Source: Clostridium_AI sp964409685 (GTDB lineage: Bacteria > Bacillota > Clostridia > Lachnospirales > Lachnospiraceae). From it: a stretch of 64,000 nt of DNA. Numbering within the stretch: position 1 is the first letter of the stretch; each line of letters starts with the position of its first letter. The stretch covers positions 1 through 64,000 of the forward strand of contig CAYPEJ010000012.1 in the NCBI GenBank assembly GCA_964409685.1, in the 5' to 3' direction. Below the pieces are notes generated by a model. It did no database searches, was not told the DNA's origin, and saw only the letters and a list, made by a program, of their open reading frames with translations. Both the position numbers and the translations under genes were made by a program. Positions 17,427 through 26,513 of the stretch are shown piece after piece.

Positions 17427-17893
17427 TGAATGTATTTTTTCCAGATGAAGAGGTTACGAAAGATGATCTTTATTTCATGTGCTATATGATAGAGCGTGTT
17501 GCAAGAACGCTTCATAGAAGGAATTGTGAGGTGGTAAATGCGATTGGGTATGAGGAGCTTTGTAGGAAGATTAGTCTTGCGAGTGTGTTGCATTGTGAAA
17601 ATCCGTTGAAGGTTGTTGCTGATTGGATAGATGAGTACGACTTACAAGATGGAGATTTTAATATATTAGATGTTGATAGAGAATTGGTTGAACGAGTACC
17701 TACTGAAACACAGATGGGGAAGGTTTATAAGCGTTTGATACTTAATACAATGCAGAGTAATGAGGATTATGTACAGGGTATGATTCGTGTTTATAATTCT
17801 AATATATGTGAAACTATTGATAACTATAATTGTAGTGCATATTATGAGCCTTCCCCTGTGATTGCGAGGGCGTATATGATGGGGACATTTTAG
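17423..17893 (+). CDS. Partner of the DUF3990 protein, possible antitoxin, unrecognised
   Basis: A 156-residue acidic protein overlapping the DUF3990 gene by 4 bases. The N-terminal 70 residues look helical and loosely recall the small DUF3791 helical domain usually paired with DUF3990, but it is about twice that length and sits downstream rather than upstream. Residues about 75-156 (ILDVDRELVERVPTE through the NNYNCSAYYEP-like tail) match nothing I recognise. No membrane segment, DNA-binding motif or signal peptide is evident. By overlap and stoichiometry an antitoxin or co-toxin role is likely, but the family remains undefined. Confidence 0.6.
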   Translation: MMNVFFPDEEVTKDDLYFMCYMIERVARTLHRRNCEVVNAIGYEELCRKISLASVLHCENPLKVVADWIDEYDLQDGDFNILDVDRELVERVPTETQMGKVYKRLILNTMQSNEDYVQGMIRVYNSNICETIDNYNCSAYYEPSPVIARAYMMGTF

Positions 17894-17938
17894 TACTCTA
17901 AACTGCATAATTAGATTATGCAGTTTAGAGTATACTTT
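17894..17938. terminator. Perfect 18-bp hairpin, bidirectional terminator
   Basis: TACTCTAAACTGCATAAT (17894-17911) pairs perfectly with 17915-17932 around a 3-base loop; T-rich flanks on both strands. It closes the DUF3990 pair and the convergent YprB-like gene. Confidence 0.85.
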
Positions 17939-19051
17939 TTATTTATTTTTGGCGATGAAATATAGTATATGCTTTAAAATTATAATTGAATACTCACTTA
18001 GTTTTTTTTCATTTTGCAAAAAGTTTTCTGAAATTTCTATATAGCTTACCTTGTCTTTATACTCTATTCGAAAAGAGGGTTCTAAATTCCCACTAAACTG
18101 AGGAATATAAGTTCCAACTTTTCTTGTGTAACAAGTAGCTGCTTTCGCTTTCACTCGGTACTCTTTGTCAACAAACTCAGCCACACTCTTATGAATTGCC
18201 ATATCCTCTAATGTAAGATAATAATAATCCTTATAATTAGGATAAAAGTATTTTAACTCTCCATAAAATAAAGGGATTTGTAGCATTGCAAACGAACCAG
18301 ATGCATGTAGCAATATACCATGTGTCTCACATCTTATATCATTCTGAATGGCATTTCTAAGTCTTAGCGTAATTTCTAATGTCTGCTCATTCACAACAAA
18401 CCCATCAACTTCATGTTCTTCCTCAAATAAATCACAATACGCCAATATCTCCATAAGTTGTACCAAATTCGTCACATCTTCCTCATTATGCAACAACAGC
18501 TTCTGAAAATCCTCTTCCATCTCATTACTATGGGAAAACTTATGTTTCATATAATTCACATATACCTGAATCAACTCACCGCCGGAAAACGAATCATCTC
18601 TAGGCAATCCAAGAAACTGCTCAATTGTCTTCTGCTTCAAGTTGGGTAACTCAAACACTTTTTTATAAGGAAAGATCTTCTTATACAAATCAATATGCAA
18701 AAATCTCTCAAAATCAAACTCCATCTCATAATGAACCAGTTTCTTCTGAATATAAGGAATATCGAATCCCGATCCATTAAAATGCACTAACACCTTAAAA
18801 TCCTTTGCAAATTCAATAAATGTCTCTAACATAACCTGTTCGCTGATATAATCATCTGCAAACCACTGAATCATTTGCCAACCAGATTCATTCTTGTAAT
18901 AACAACACCCAATTAGGTAAATACTTGTAACATCAGGAGAAAAACCAGTTGTTTCAATATCAAATAGTAAAAGATCTTTGTTGTCAATTGACTTGCTTGG
19001 TAAAAACTGATAAGGTAAAGTTGTTGCCAATTGCTTTTTAATTGTCAGCAT
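17939..19051 (-). CDS. RNase H-fold (YprB-type) exonuclease-like protein
   Basis: A 370-residue protein with a DEDD-type exonuclease domain of the YprB family. Visible acidic motifs are FDIETTGF (about residues 30-37), HFNGSGFDIPY (about 94-104) and NEEDVTNL (about 188-195), which supply the four metal-binding acids. The C-terminal third (after about 215) has no recognised domain and may bind nucleic acid. ATG is preceded by AGGAGG at 6 bases. The substrate (RNA or DNA) is not known. Confidence 0.8.
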   Translation of the reverse strand: MLTIKKQLATTLPYQFLPSKSIDNKDLLLFDIETTGFSPDVTSIYLIGCCYYKNESGWQMIQWFADDYISEQVMLETFIEFAKDFKVLVHFNGSGFDIPYIQKKLVHYEMEFDFERFLHIDLYKKIFPYKKVFELPNLKQKTIEQFLGLPRDDSFSGGELIQVYVNYMKHKFSHSNEMEEDFQKLLLHNEEDVTNLVQLMEILAYCDLFEEEHEVDGFVVNEQTLEITLRLRNAIQNDIRCETHGILLHASGSFAMLQIPLFYGELKYFYPNYKDYYYLTLEDMAIHKSVAEFVDKEYRVKAKAATCYTRKVGTYIPQFSGNLEPSFRIEYKDKVSYIEISENFLQNEKKLSEYSIIILKHILYFIAKNK

Positions 19052-19082
19052 ATAGTGCCTCCTGTATCAAAATGCTATTACA

Positions 19083-19091
19083 ATTATAGCA
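19083..19091 (-). promoter_or_regulatory. Extended -10 promoter for the YprB-like gene
   Basis: On the minus strand TGCTATAAT is a perfect extended -10 element; the -35 region is poor, which is usual for this type. About 30 bases before the start codon. Confidence 0.45.
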
Positions 19092-19190
19092 TTTCTTTTT
19101 TCAATGGAAAAGTAATAAGGAGAGCTATAGTAATTTTTCATCGGATTTATTTATAGAATAAACTAGGGATTATGACATAAGGAGTGTGTT

Positions 19191-20792
19191 ATGAAAGACA
19201 GAGAGAATGGCGAAATGACATTTATGGAACAGCAAAGCCGCATAAAAGAAGAACTAACAGGTCGCATCAAGAATAATCTAAGTGGTTTTCTTAGCGTGTG
19301 TTTGGTTGGGTTACTAGTGTTGTTTCAAATTGGAATTATTATATTACTACCATTTGTACTTAGAAATCTTACGGTGTATTTTTATTTCATCCTAGAGATT
19401 TTTAGTATTGGTCTTATCTTAAGCTTAGTAAATGATAATAGAAGTCCGTCCTACAAAATTGCTTGGATTTGTATAGCGTTAGCGTTGCCGATATCAGGAC
19501 ATATTATGTATCTACTTTGGGGCGGTCAGGATTCGACAAAACGGCTAGATGACAATATTAGACAGATAATGAAACATGGGGCTTTATTTTTGAAGCATGA
19601 TGGGATGCTACAAGAAAGGTTTTATGAAGAAAAACCAGAAGTGTCTCGTATTTCGAAATATATGACATCGCAGAACTTTCCTCTATTTGCAAATAACTCC
19701 ATAGACTATTATTCAATGGGGGAAGATGCCTTTGAGGTAATATTTGAAGAGTTGGAGAAGGCAGAAAAATTTATTTTAATTGATTTTTTTATCGTAGCAG
19801 AAGGGGCTTTATGGGATAAGCTTCATGAAATATTAGTTCATAAAGTGCAAGAAGGCGTAGAAGTGAAGTTTTTGTATGACGACTTTGGAGCTATGATTCG
19901 AACAGGAAAACATTTTCGAAGAGAGTTAGAACATGAAGGGATACAGGTGCAGATATTTAATCCGATTCACAAGTACACCGACAAGTTGTATATGAATTAT
20001 CGAAGTCATCAAAAAATCATTGTGATTGATGGAAATGTTGGGTTTACTGGTGGCTTTAATATTGCGGATGAGTATGCGAATTTAATTGAACGCTTTGGTG
20101 TGTGGAAAGATAATGGGATTCGCCTAGAAGGAGATGCTGTGTGGGGGTTAACGGTGACATTTCTTCAGATGTGGGAAGTGTGCGAGGGGACACCAGAGAT
20201 TGAATATGATTTCTATCGTCCTACAAAGGTATTTGAACAAAATGATTCTTACTGTCATGTAATTTCGGATGGACCTGCATGTAATTCTGAGCATGCCATT
20301 GAGAGTATTTACCAGCAAATGATTTATAATGCAGAAAAATATTTATACATTACGACACCGTATTTGATTATAGAAGAAGATATGCAGCGGGCATTGGTGA
20401 CGGCAGTGCAGAGTGGAGTGGATGTAAGGATTATTACGCCATTTATTCCAGATAAGAAACATGTGAAGTTGTTGACCAATTATAATTATGGGTATTTATT
20501 GAAACATGGAGTTCGTATTTTTGAGTATAAGCCGGGATTTATTCATGCAAAAACGGTTTTAAATGAGAAGTGTGGAATTGTTGGAACTATCAATATGGAT
20601 TATAGAAGCTTTTATTTACACTATGAAAATGGTGTGTGGTTCTCGGATCAACATGCCATGTGGATGATTGAAGAAGATGTAAAAAACACATTAGAACAAT
20701 GCGAAGAAATACAATATGCCGATTGGCTGAAACGACCATTTACTATGAAGGTAAAGCAGGCAGTGTTGAATACCTTTTCGACGCTGATGTAG
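19191..20792 (+). CDS. cls: Cardiolipin synthase (phospholipase D superfamily)
   Basis: A 533-residue membrane enzyme that condenses two phosphatidylglycerols to cardiolipin. Two or three N-terminal membrane segments (about residues 30-110) precede two PLD domains. The first HKD motif reads HQKIIVID (about 275-282, HxKx4D intact). The second reads HAKTVLNE (about 452-459), with Glu in place of the usual Asp, although the surrounding GTINMDYRSF block is normal. A 16-base gap separates it from the mannosidase gene. Role as a cardiolipin synthase is the family assignment; the Asp-to-Glu change is noted separately. Confidence 0.9.
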   Translation: MKDRENGEMTFMEQQSRIKEELTGRIKNNLSGFLSVCLVGLLVLFQIGIIILLPFVLRNLTVYFYFILEIFSIGLILSLVNDNRSPSYKIAWICIALALPISGHIMYLLWGGQDSTKRLDDNIRQIMKHGALFLKHDGMLQERFYEEKPEVSRISKYMTSQNFPLFANNSIDYYSMGEDAFEVIFEELEKAEKFILIDFFIVAEGALWDKLHEILVHKVQEGVEVKFLYDDFGAMIRTGKHFRRELEHEGIQVQIFNPIHKYTDKLYMNYRSHQKIIVIDGNVGFTGGFNIADEYANLIERFGVWKDNGIRLEGDAVWGLTVTFLQMWEVCEGTPEIEYDFYRPTKVFEQNDSYCHVISDGPACNSEHAIESIYQQMIYNAEKYLYITTPYLIIEEDMQRALVTAVQSGVDVRIITPFIPDKKHVKLLTNYNYGYLLKHGVRIFEYKPGFIHAKTVLNEKCGIVGTINMDYRSFYLHYENGVWFSDQHAMWMIEEDVKNTLEQCEEIQYADWLKRPFTMKVKQAVLNTFSTLM

Positions 20793-20808
20793 CAGGAGGG
20801 AGCAGTAC

Positions 20809-23253
20809 ATGAGAGAGTATAATTTAAATGGACAATGGACTATGCATATCATAGGTGAAAATGTGTATGGAGTTCAAGAGGAAGTACCAGTGAAAATACC
20901 TGGTTCGGTTTATAGTGGGCTGATAGAAGCGGGAATGATGCCAGACCCATTTTATCGAGATAACGAATTAGACGCGTTAAAATTGATGGAAAATGATTTT
21001 ACGTTTTATCGCACATTCACATTAAAGAAAGAGGATTTAGAGGCGGATAAACTTTTGTTGTGCTTTGACGGAATTGATACGTTAAGTGAAATATATGTAA
21101 ATGACCATTTACTTGGAACTACAGATAATATGCATCGTCAGTGGGAGTTTAGTCTTGCTCCTTACGTGGTGCTAGGTGAAAATGTATTAAAAGTAGTTCT
21201 ACATTCCCCAACAAAGTACATTAAAGAAGAAAATGAGAAAGTATTTGCAGGTGGCGCAGGAGATGCTATGGCAGGATTTCCGCATTTACGAAAGGCTCAC
21301 TGTATGTTTGGATGGGATTGGGGACCAAGACTACCAGATGCGGGAATCTTTCGTGATGTGAAAATCCTTGCGATTGAGGAAGGTCGATTGAATAATGTTT
21401 ATGTGGAGCAGAAGCAAACGGAGGACGGTGTACAGCTATCCTTTTCTGTGGCATATGAAAGTACAAGAGATGGAAGTCTTACATATGAGATAGAAGTGGC
21501 TACACCAGATGGAAAGGTGATGAAGCAGCAGGATGATGGAACGATTCTTGTGACGGAACCGAAGTTGTGGTGGCCAAATGGGTATGGAGAGCAACCTCTA
21601 TATACAGTGAAAGTGGCTTTGTGTGGATCTAACAATCAAGTGTTGGATGTATGGGAAAGAAAAATAGGTTTACGAACCTTGACGGTAAATCAAGACAAAG
21701 ACCAGTGGGGGACATCTTTTGCGCATGAAATAAATGGAGTGAAAATATTTGCAATGGGAGCCAATTATATTCCTGAGGATAATGTATTTTCCCGTATTAC
21801 GAAAGAAAGAACGAGAGCCTTATTAGAAGACTGTGTGAAGGCGAATTATAACGTTGTGAGAGTTTGGGGTGGAGGTTATTATCCAGATGATTATTTTTAT
21901 GATATTTGCGATGAATTAGGTTTGTTGGTGTGGCAAGATTTTATGTTTTCTTGTGCTAACTATGAATTGGACGACAAAATGGATGAAAATATTCGAATGG
22001 AGATTACCCAAAATGTCCGAAGAATTCGCCATCATGCATGTCTTGCTTTGTGGTGTGGTAATAATGAGATGGAGACTCAGACATTAGATAAGGTTTGGAA
22101 GCCAAGTAGAAAGCAGGCAATTGACTATATTAAAATCTTTGAGTATCTGATTCCATCAATTTTAAGAATAGAAGATCCGAATACCTTTTATTGGCCATCT
22201 TCGCCATCGTCAGGTGGAAATTATGAGAATCCATGGGATGAAAATCAAGGGGATACTCATTATTGGGGAGTATGGCATGGAAATGAAGCATTTTCGGAGT
22301 TTCGAAAGCACTATTTTCGATATATGTCGGAGTTTGGTTTTCAAGCATTTCCAAGTTATAAGACCATTGGGGCATTTACAGAAGAGAAAGATAGAACTTT
22401 AAGTTCTAGGATTATGGACATGCATCAGAGAAATTGTGCGGCAAATGGAAAGATTATGGGGTATTTAGTGCAAATGTATCCATTTCCTGAGACGTTCCGA
22501 GATTTTGTTTATATCTCTCAGGTGTTACAAGCGGAAGGAATGCGATATGGAATCGAACATAATCGAAGGAATCGTGGAAGATGTATGGGAACCCTTGTGT
22601 GGCAGTTAAATGATATATGGCCAGGTGCGTCTTGGTCTGGGATTGATTACTTTGGACGTTGGAAGGCGTTACACTATATGGAACGAAAATGTTTTGCACC
22701 GATTCTGTTGTCTTGTGAGGAGACAGGTGAGGTACAAGAAATGCAATATTGCATTATGGAACCACGTCCAATACGAAAAGCGATTCGATTGAATGTAGCC
22801 AATGAAACGAGAGAACAGATTGTGGGAATTGTAAAATGGCAGTTACGAGATGCTGTCAGCACAGTGATTATGTCAGGAGAGAAATCAGTTGAGGTCGAAG
22901 CGTTAAGTGCATATTGGTTAGAAGAAGAATCATTCCAGTTGTGTGATTTGAAAAAGCATCATATTACGTATCAATTTGTAGTAGATGGGGAATGTGTGTC
23001 AGAAGGTACGTCTTTATTTACTTATCCGAAATATTACGAGTACGAGAAGCCTAATCTTTCTTATGTATGCAACGGGGATGAAATTGTGATTCAGTCCGAT
23101 TGTTTTGCGAAGAATATTGAGATTGAAGCAGTGGATGGGGATGTAGTATTGTCAGATAATTATTTTGACATGGAAAAAGGGACGAAGACAGTAAAGATTC
23201 AGTCAGGTAGAGGATATAAATTTGAACTTCGCTGTTTAAATGACTTATTTTAA
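20809..23253 (+). CDS. Beta-mannosidase (glycoside hydrolase family 2)
   Basis: An 814-residue cytoplasmic-looking GH2 enzyme (no signal peptide) removing terminal beta-mannose. Jelly-roll N-terminal domain with HCMFGWDWGPRLPDAGIFRDV (about 163-183) typical of beta-mannosidases, sandwich domains, then a TIM barrel with acid/base Glu in WCGNNE (E420) and the nucleophile in SEFGFQ (about E508). The length is near the shorter members. A GGAGGGAG site precedes the ATG. No mannan-uptake genes are adjacent; it may share a transcript with cls by proximity only. Confidence 0.9.
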   Translation: MREYNLNGQWTMHIIGENVYGVQEEVPVKIPGSVYSGLIEAGMMPDPFYRDNELDALKLMENDFTFYRTFTLKKEDLEADKLLLCFDGIDTLSEIYVNDHLLGTTDNMHRQWEFSLAPYVVLGENVLKVVLHSPTKYIKEENEKVFAGGAGDAMAGFPHLRKAHCMFGWDWGPRLPDAGIFRDVKILAIEEGRLNNVYVEQKQTEDGVQLSFSVAYESTRDGSLTYEIEVATPDGKVMKQQDDGTILVTEPKLWWPNGYGEQPLYTVKVALCGSNNQVLDVWERKIGLRTLTVNQDKDQWGTSFAHEINGVKIFAMGANYIPEDNVFSRITKERTRALLEDCVKANYNVVRVWGGGYYPDDYFYDICDELGLLVWQDFMFSCANYELDDKMDENIRMEITQNVRRIRHHACLALWCGNNEMETQTLDKVWKPSRKQAIDYIKIFEYLIPSILRIEDPNTFYWPSSPSSGGNYENPWDENQGDTHYWGVWHGNEAFSEFRKHYFRYMSEFGFQAFPSYKTIGAFTEEKDRTLSSRIMDMHQRNCAANGKIMGYLVQMYPFPETFRDFVYISQVLQAEGMRYGIEHNRRNRGRCMGTLVWQLNDIWPGASWSGIDYFGRWKALHYMERKCFAPILLSCEETGEVQEMQYCIMEPRPIRKAIRLNVANETREQIVGIVKWQLRDAVSTVIMSGEKSVEVEALSAYWLEEESFQLCDLKKHHITYQFVVDGECVSEGTSLFTYPKYYEYEKPNLSYVCNGDEIVIQSDCFAKNIEIEAVDGDVVLSDNYFDMEKGTKTVKIQSGRGYKFELRCLNDLF

Positions 23254-23282
23254 TGGTTATATTTTTTGAAATGAGTACATAC

Positions 23283-23310
23283 TTGCCAACTGAATAGATT
23301 GTGTTAAAAT
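23283..23310 (+). promoter_or_regulatory. Promoter for the GreA-like gene
   Basis: TTGCCA (23283-23288) and TAAAAT (23305-23310), 16-base spacer. Confidence 0.5.
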
Positions 23311-23357
23311 GAAAAATAGACAAAATAACAAAAAGAATTAACAGGAGGTGTTCTTGC

Positions 23358-23858
23358 ATGCATAACGAATTGACAGAAGCAGATATCAAAAAAATGCAAG
23401 AAGAGATAGAATATAGAAAACTTGTAGTTCGAAAACAAGCCTTGGAAGCTGTTAAGGAAGCAAGAGCTCACGGAGATTTAAGTGAAAACTTTGAGTATCA
23501 TGCAGCTAAGAAGGATAAAAATCAAAATGAAAGCCGTATTCGCTATTTAGAACGAATGATAAAGACAGCAGTGGTCATTTCTGATGAGTCAAAAGAGGAT
23601 GAAGTGGGGATGAATAATACGGTTACTGTTTATTTTGAGGAAGATGATGAGACGGAAACATTTAAACTAGTTACAACGGTAAGAGGAAATTCTTTAAAGG
23701 GGCTTGTAAGTATCGAATCACCAATCGGAAAGGCAATTCTTGGACATAAGGTGAATGATCGTGTATATGTTGCGATAAATGAAAAGAGCGGTTATTACAT
23801 TGTCATAAAAGAGATAGATAAAACGACAGATGGTGACGATCAAATTCGAAGGTTCTAA
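23358..23858 (+). CDS. GreA/GreB-family transcription elongation factor
   Basis: A 166-residue protein with GreA architecture: an N-terminal antiparallel coiled coil (about residues 1-75, with ARAHGDLSENFEYHAAKKDKN at the tip containing the acidic pair that reaches into the RNA polymerase channel) and a C-terminal FKBP-like domain (VSIESPIGKAILGHKVND). AGGAGGTG lies 8 bases before the ATG. A second greA may exist elsewhere, so the symbol is withheld. Function: rescue of backtracked RNA polymerase. Confidence 0.88.
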   Translation: MHNELTEADIKKMQEEIEYRKLVVRKQALEAVKEARAHGDLSENFEYHAAKKDKNQNESRIRYLERMIKTAVVISDESKEDEVGMNNTVTVYFEEDDETETFKLVTTVRGNSLKGLVSIESPIGKAILGHKVNDRVYVAINEKSGYYIVIKEIDKTTDGDDQIRRF

Positions 23859-23912
23859 CTAAAAGGAACTTTCGAACTTGGTACCCTATACAGTACAAAA
23901 GTTGAATAAGTT

Positions 23913-23942
23913 ATGACAGAAAGTTGTGAAAAGTGCTATAAT
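23913..23942 (+). promoter_or_regulatory. Likely promoter for the RelA/SpoT gene
   Basis: ATGACA (23913-23918) and TATAAT (23937-23942), 18-base spacer. It leaves a leader of about 180 AT-rich bases, in which I see no structured element. Confidence 0.45.
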
Positions 23943-24130
23943 TATTCTTTTAAAAGATTTAAAGTTAGATGAAATTTATGGTAGTCTTTCTATGTAAAAG
24001 TATGCTAATATAGTAATATTAAAGATAAAATGAAAAGTAAATAAATTTTAAGTAAAGTTGATAACAACTAATTGAATCTTAATTGAATATTAATAAAGAT
24101 TAACAATTACATAATTGGAGTGGTGGAATA

Positions 24131-26377
24131 ATGGACGATAAATCGTGTAAGAATGTTCAGGGTAGGGAAACATATATCTGTAGTAATTCATCTACATTAA
24201 TGAAACCAGAGAGTTTTACAGAGCCAGAAGAATTATATAACTGTTTAATTACGCGTATGAAAGAATACCATCCATCTTCCGAGCTTACAATGATTGAGAA
24301 GGCTTATGCGGTAGCGAAGAAGGCACATAGTGGACAATTTAGAAAATCAGGAGAACCGTATATTATTCATCCGCTATGCGTTGGTATTATATTGACAGAA
24401 CTAAAATTGGATAAAGAATCCATTAGTGCGGGGTTACTTCACGATGTAGTGGAAGATACGGATATGACATTGGAAGAATTAGAAGATTTATTTGGTTCAG
24501 AAGTTGCCTTTTTAGTTGATGGTGTGACAAAGTTAGGGCAGATCGGCGATATTTCCGATAAAACAGAAGAACAGGCTGAAAATTTAAAGAAGATGTTTAT
24601 TGCTATGGCAAAGGATATTCGTGTACTCATAATAAAATTGGCAGACCGTTTACATAATATACGGACACTGAATTTTAGGAAGCCAGAGAAGCGCATCAAG
24701 GTTGCAAGGGAAACCATGGATATTTATGCTCCATTGGCACAAAGACTTGGGATATCTAAGATTAAGATTGAATTAGATGATTTGTCTCTGATGTATCTCC
24801 GTCCAGAGGAATATCAAAGTTTAAATGATAGATTATGCAGTACAAAAGAGGAACGAGATGTATTTATAGCAACAATGGTAAAAGAAGTGCAAGCTATGTT
24901 AGACCAGCGTGGAATACATGGAGAAGTAACAGGACATTTAAAGCATCTGTTTAGCATTTATCGTAAAATGATTAATCAGAAGGATGAACAGTTGTTAGAT
25001 GCCTTTACGATACAGGTAATTGTTCCTACGGTGAGTGATTGTTATCAAGTGCTTGGCATTTTGCATGAGCAATTTACACCAGTATTGGGCAAGTTTAAAG
25101 ATTTTATTGCGATGCCAAAACCGAATATGTATCAATCGTTACATACTACGTTATTTTCGAAGCAGGGAAAAGTGTTCAAGGTGCAGATTCGAACCCAGCA
25201 GATGCACAATGTTGCGCAGTATGGAATCACTGCATTTTGGAAGTACAAAGAGGGAAATGATTTAGAAGATGACGAAGAACGTAATGAAGAAAAACTTTCT
25301 TGGTTAAAGCAGATTTTAGAGTGGCAGAAAGATATGTCTGATAATAAAGAGTTTATGAGTCTTTTGAAAAGTGACTTTAATTTATTTTCAGAACGTATTT
25401 ACTGTTTTACGCCAATGGGAGATGTGAAGAACCTTCCAAGTGGTTCAAATGTAATTGATTTTGCTTATAGTATTCATTCGGCAGTTGGAAATAAAATGGT
25501 TGCTGCGAGGGTAAATAATGAGATTGTTCCGATGGATTATGTTATTTCCAATGGAGATCGTGTTGAGATTATTACTTCCCAGAATTCTAGTGGACCAGAT
25601 TATGAGTGGCTAAAGATTGTTAAGACAACGCAGGCGAAGAACCGTATTAATCAGTGGTTTAGTGGTGTGCAAAAAGAAAGCAATATCGAGCGTGGGAAAG
25701 AAATGCTTCGTAGTTATTGTGAAGCAAGGGGAATCATTAAGCAAGAGATTTGGAGAATGCGATACAAAAATAATGTGGTGCAAAAATATGGATTAAAAAG
25801 TTGGGATTCTATACTTGCTGCAGTTGGTCACGGGGCATTAAAAGAAGGTCAGATTATTAATAAGTTGGTAGAAGAGTATGACAAAGACAGTAACGAAGTA
25901 CATCAAGAAACTTGCGCAGGTGGAGTAGTAGTAAGTGAGATTACAAATGCACAAGTACGATTTGCAAAATGTTGTTGTCCAGTTCCATACGATGAAATCA
26001 TTGGATTTCAAACGAATGAACGTGGAGTTTCGATTCATAGGACGGATTGTATCAATATGTTAACTCTCCCAGAAGAAGAAAGGAAAAAGCTGATTCCGGT
26101 AGATTGGAAAGAGGGATACAAAGGAGAAAAGGGAAAATCCTATTCAGCGGAAATTATGGTAACGGCTCGCAATCGAACTGGAATATTAGCAGATTTAACA
26201 GAGATTCTTTATCAAAATGGAATCGATGTGGAAGTGCTTAACAGCAAAACTAGCCACGATGGAATTGCAACGATTCAAATGTCATTCAATGTAGAAAGTC
26301 GCGACCAACTTCATCATATTATGGAACAGATGTCGTTAATTTCAAATATTATAAAGATTGAACGAACGTTATCGTAA
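24131..26377 (+). CDS. Long RelA/SpoT protein, hydrolase intact, synthetase site degenerate
   Basis: A 748-residue RSH protein. The HD hydrolase domain looks complete: HSGQFRKSGEPYIIHP, HDVVEDTD and DRLHNIRTL. In the synthetase domain, three residues that are near-invariant in active enzymes differ: the Arg of GRxKHxYSI is His (GHLKHLFSI), the Arg of DLxAIR is Gln (DAFTIQ, about residues 290-295) and the catalytic Glu of ExQIRT is Lys (FKVQIRT, K350). TGS domain, a Cys-rich RFAKCCCPV region and a C-terminal ACT domain follow. So this copy probably degrades (p)ppGpp rather than making it. A RelQ-type synthetase at 50567 keeps all these residues. Its own terminator follows. Confidence 0.9.
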   Translation: MDDKSCKNVQGRETYICSNSSTLMKPESFTEPEELYNCLITRMKEYHPSSELTMIEKAYAVAKKAHSGQFRKSGEPYIIHPLCVGIILTELKLDKESISAGLLHDVVEDTDMTLEELEDLFGSEVAFLVDGVTKLGQIGDISDKTEEQAENLKKMFIAMAKDIRVLIIKLADRLHNIRTLNFRKPEKRIKVARETMDIYAPLAQRLGISKIKIELDDLSLMYLRPEEYQSLNDRLCSTKEERDVFIATMVKEVQAMLDQRGIHGEVTGHLKHLFSIYRKMINQKDEQLLDAFTIQVIVPTVSDCYQVLGILHEQFTPVLGKFKDFIAMPKPNMYQSLHTTLFSKQGKVFKVQIRTQQMHNVAQYGITAFWKYKEGNDLEDDEERNEEKLSWLKQILEWQKDMSDNKEFMSLLKSDFNLFSERIYCFTPMGDVKNLPSGSNVIDFAYSIHSAVGNKMVAARVNNEIVPMDYVISNGDRVEIITSQNSSGPDYEWLKIVKTTQAKNRINQWFSGVQKESNIERGKEMLRSYCEARGIIKQEIWRMRYKNNVVQKYGLKSWDSILAAVGHGALKEGQIINKLVEEYDKDSNEVHQETCAGGVVVSEITNAQVRFAKCCCPVPYDEIIGFQTNERGVSIHRTDCINMLTLPEEERKKLIPVDWKEGYKGEKGKSYSAEIMVTARNRTGILADLTEILYQNGIDVEVLNSKTSHDGIATIQMSFNVESRDQLHHIMEQMSLISNIIKIERTLS

Positions 26378-26392
26378 GTTTGAGAATATATC

Positions 26393-26430
26393 GGAAGTCT
26401 AGTACAGATGTTACTTGACTTCCATTTTTA
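26393..26430 (+). terminator. Terminator after the RelA/SpoT gene
   Basis: Stem GGAAGTC-AGTA / TACT-GACTTCC with one internal mismatch, 7-base loop and a T-rich tail. Confidence 0.6.
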
Positions 26431-26442
26431 TGTAGTATTTGA

Positions 26443-26470
26443 TTTACAATTAGATAAAAAGTGATATAAT
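26443..26470 (+). promoter_or_regulatory. Promoter for the LTA-synthase-like gene
   Basis: TTTACA (26443-26448) and TATAAT (26465-26470), 16-base spacer. Confidence 0.5.
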
Positions 26471-26513
26471 GATGTGTGGTGAATGAAAAAGTGTGGTAAA
26501 AGGAGTGTAAAAA

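Noticed and set aside
23843..23880. Terminator after the GreA-like gene
   Set aside because: The stem overlaps the coding end, has several mismatches and lacks a T-run.
24131..26377. Calling the gene an ordinary bifunctional relA/spoT
   Set aside because: Three conserved synthetase residues differ, including the catalytic Glu, so a bifunctional label would overstate it.
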